Part shown: positions 14,473 through 15,635 of the stretch, in pieces
Numbering within the stretch: position 1 is the stretch's first letter
How the letters are laid out: every line of letters begins with the position of its first letter
DNA from: an uncultured Alphaproteobacteria bacterium
GTDB lineage: Bacteria > Pseudomonadota > Alphaproteobacteria > RF32 > CAG-239
Length of the DNA: 15,635 bases
Reading direction: 5' to 3'
Assembly (NCBI GenBank): GCA_904501925.1
Contig: CAJGCO010000027.1
Coordinates: forward strand, 1 to 15,635
The notes under the pieces: generated by a model
The model's input: only the letters and a program-made list of their open reading frames with translations
The model's database searches: none
Told to the model about the DNA's origin: nothing
Program-made: the position numbers and the translations under genes

Positions 14473-15186
14473 TTATTCATAGCTACAACAATAATATGCA
14501 TTTACACCTAATCCCCATCCTCCATTATATACATAATCAGGACATTGCCATTCTAAACAAAACAAATTTTCACTTGGACAATTTTTCCTAGCTTTTTCCG
14601 GATCTGCTGAACTTCCAGACATCCAACAATCCTTAACAGGCCTTTCGGGCTCTGGCTCTGGCTCAGGTTCTGGTTCAGGTGTTGGCGTAGGAGCAGGTTC
14701 TGGTTCTGGTTCTGGTTCTGGTTCAGGCTCTGGCTCGGGCTCAGGCTCTGGCTCGGGTTCAGGCTCGGGTTCCGGATTTGGAGTGGGTTCAGGGTTAGAT
14801 GGTTGAGATGGTGTACTTGGAATTCCACCACTATTACCACCAGAACTTCCTCCACCATTTCCACTAGAACTTCCACCTCCACCTACAATACTTCCACCAC
14901 CATTACTATCACCACTTCCACCTTCTGACGATGGAGCATCAATATATGAGATTATTCCACAATCAGAATTATCTCCTTCTGCCCTTGTCATAAAACCAGA
15001 ATAAGTAAAGATAAGTTGGTTTCCCTCTGGTGCTGTTGCAGCATCTGCTTGTTCTAGCGTATATACCACACAATCTCTATATTCATCAGGGTTTTCTGTT
15101 ACAGCTGGCTCTTCATCTTCAAGTTGCGCCACACAAATCAAAGGTAAAATTAACATCAAACTCAATAACCAACCAAATTTCCTCAT
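14473..15186 (-). CDS. Secreted protein with Glu-Pro repeats and Cys-rich tail
   Basis: I do not recognise a family. The 237-residue product starts MRKFGWLLSLMLILPLICVAQ, a clear signal peptide probably cleaved after VAQ; a strict lipobox is absent, though Cys18 lies near the site. Residues 22-85 include the Cys residues of RDCVVY and SDCGIIS. Residues 86-120 are Gly/Ser-rich. Residues 125-185 are dominated by a (Glu-Pro)n run interrupted by APTPTP. The last 50 residues are Cys-rich (DCWMSG, KNCPSENLFCLEWQC, YYCCSYE). Glu-Pro runs form extended spacers, as in TonB-like or surface proteins, so display at the surface or in the periplasm is an inference. ATG 15186 has AGGGGA about 8 bases upstream; ATG 15201 is an alternative start with AAAGG. 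The frame continues past the TAA with similar Cys-rich sequence. Confidence 0.75.
   Translation of the reverse strand: MRKFGWLLSLMLILPLICVAQLEDEEPAVTENPDEYRDCVVYTLEQADAATAPEGNQLIFTYSGFMTRAEGDNSDCGIISYIDAPSSEGGSGDSNGGGSIVGGGGSSSGNGGGSSGGNSGGIPSTPSQPSNPEPTPNPEPEPEPEPEPEPEPEPEPEPEPEPEPAPTPTPEPEPEPEPEPERPVKDCWMSGSSADPEKARKNCPSENLFCLEWQCPDYVYNGGWGLGVNAYYCCSYE
14647..14679 (-). repeat. Short hexanucleotide repeat encoding Glu-Pro
   Basis: Five consecutive 6-base units of the form NGGYTC (plus-strand view), each encoding Glu-Pro on the minus strand. It is separated from the longer array by the APTPTP-coding bases. Confidence 0.85.
14695..14775 (-). repeat. Main hexanucleotide repeat encoding (Glu-Pro)n
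   Basis: About thirteen 6-base units of the form NGGYTC, four successive ones identical (TGGTTC). Unit gain or loss would change spacer length in two-residue steps without shifting the frame. Confidence 0.88.
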
Positions 15187-15218
15187 CTCAAATCCCCTCA
15201 TTAAACCTTTATAGCATA

Positions 15219-15243
15219 CGATAGAGTTGTCCCAACTCTATCG
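15219..15243. promoter_or_regulatory. 25-base palindrome before the secreted-protein gene
   Basis: CGATAGAGTT-GTCCC-AACTCTATCG is a perfect 10-base inverted repeat, extendable by one pair. It lies about 20-35 bases before the gene's start codons and could be an operator or an mRNA hairpin close to the ribosome-binding site. It has no following T run. Confidence 0.6.
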
Positions 15244-15269
15244 CCCCAAAAAATATTCTTTCCACATAC

Positions 15270-15299
15270 AAAAAAGCCCATGAATTTTCATTCATAGCT
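15270..15299 (-). terminator. Terminator-like hairpin in the leader (possible attenuator)
   Basis: On the minus strand AGCTATGAAT-GAAA-ATTCATGGGCT forms about ten pairs with one bulged G and one G-U, followed by six T. It lies between the CA-repeat ORF and the secreted-protein gene, in the same orientation, so it would stop transcription of the gene unless suppressed. Confidence 0.6.
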
Positions 15300-15336
15300 T
15301 CCCTGCAATTAAGTATAAAATTTTTCTCGGCAACGC

Positions 15337-15435
<99 letters not shown>

Positions 15436-15468
15436 AACCATATACCTTTATCTTAAAAAACTAAAAAC

Positions 15469-15497
15469 ATACTATCACAAATCCTCCCCATTTGCAA
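15469..15497 (-). promoter_or_regulatory. Predicted promoter for the CA-repeat leader and secreted protein
   Basis: TTGCAA (15492-15497), a 17-base spacer and TAGTAT (15469-15474) with TG in the extended -10 position, on the minus strand. Transcription would begin near 15461, about 26 bases before the small ORF. Confidence 0.55.
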
Positions 15498-15594
15498 TAC
15501 TTTTTACCTAATAAAAAGAGAAAAATAAAAAACTAGCGCAACTGCGTTTCCACGGGTGGAATAAAGTATTTATCACATCCCCCATTTAAAACTA

Positions 15595-15622
15595 AAAGGA
15601 GTTGAACTAAATCAACTCCTTT
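15595..15622 (-). terminator. Hairpin, probably the terminator of a gene beyond the right edge
   Basis: AAAGGAGTTGA-ACTAAA-TCAACTCCTTT is an 11-pair perfect stem with a 6-base loop. On the minus strand it is followed by TTTTAGTTTT, so it likely ends a minus-strand gene lying to the right. Between it and the promoter at 15497 there are only two tiny palindromes (CGCAGTTGCG and TTCCACCCGTGGAA on the minus strand, 15536-15562) and no ORF. Confidence 0.65.
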
Positions 15623-15635
15623 ACAACAGATGGGA

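Noticed and set aside
14553..14882. Overlapping minus-strand ORF through the Glu-Pro repeat region
   Set aside because: It is the out-of-frame reading of the same hexanucleotide repeats and starts inside the gene without its own signals.
15124..15186. Lipoprotein signal with Cys18 as lipidation site
   Set aside because: The residues before the Cys (PLIC) do not fit a lipobox with a small residue at -1; ordinary signal-peptidase cleavage after VAQ fits better.

Overview
The window looks like chromosomal DNA of an AT-rich (roughly one-third GC by eye) alphaproteobacterium, probably a host- or gut-associated lineage. The placement rests on a CckA-type hybrid kinase, a MipZ-family protein and an HdaA-type DnaA homologue, none of which is expected together outside Alphaproteobacteria. 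tRNA-His encodes the extra G-1 opposite C73, which argues against the Rhizobiales/Rhodobacterales/Caulobacterales clade that lost it. The exact lineage is an inference.

Layout. Bases 1-2061 (minus strand) hold the head of the S10 ribosomal-protein operon, rpsJ-rplC-rplD-rplW-rplB(start), with a promoter and structured leader up to about 2250. Bases 2420-3655 hold two convergent genes of unknown function, a secreted Pro/Gln/Thr-rich protein and a charged, coiled-coil-like protein. Bases 3760-4104 (minus) hold tRNA-His, its terminator, and an unexplained ~200-base multibranched inverted-repeat element that ends in a 12-base copy of the tRNA-His 3' end and is followed by a second terminator.

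Bases 4256-14321 form a long plus-strand series: a D,D-carboxypeptidase, a degenerate MipZ, phosphoglucomutase (pgm, with one in-frame TGA exactly at a conserved Trp), cckA, hdaA, truB, rpsO and pnp, closed by a strong bidirectional terminator. The mipZ-like, cckA and hdaA genes link division-site placement, the CtrA phosphorelay and DnaA inactivation, and sit just upstream of a translation/RNA-decay block (truB-rpsO-pnp).

Bases 14389-15635 (minus) hold a secreted protein with a long Glu-Pro repeat and a Cys-rich tail. Upstream of it is an unusual leader: a promoter, a 32-codon ORF containing a (CA)17 tract, a terminator-like hairpin, and a 25-base palindrome. Changing the CA copy number by one would extend the small ORF across the terminator, which suggests a phase-variable attenuator.

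The points most worth a second look are the in-frame TGA in pgm, the MipZ homologue without nucleotide-binding motifs, the tRNA-His-linked structured element, and the CA-repeat leader.
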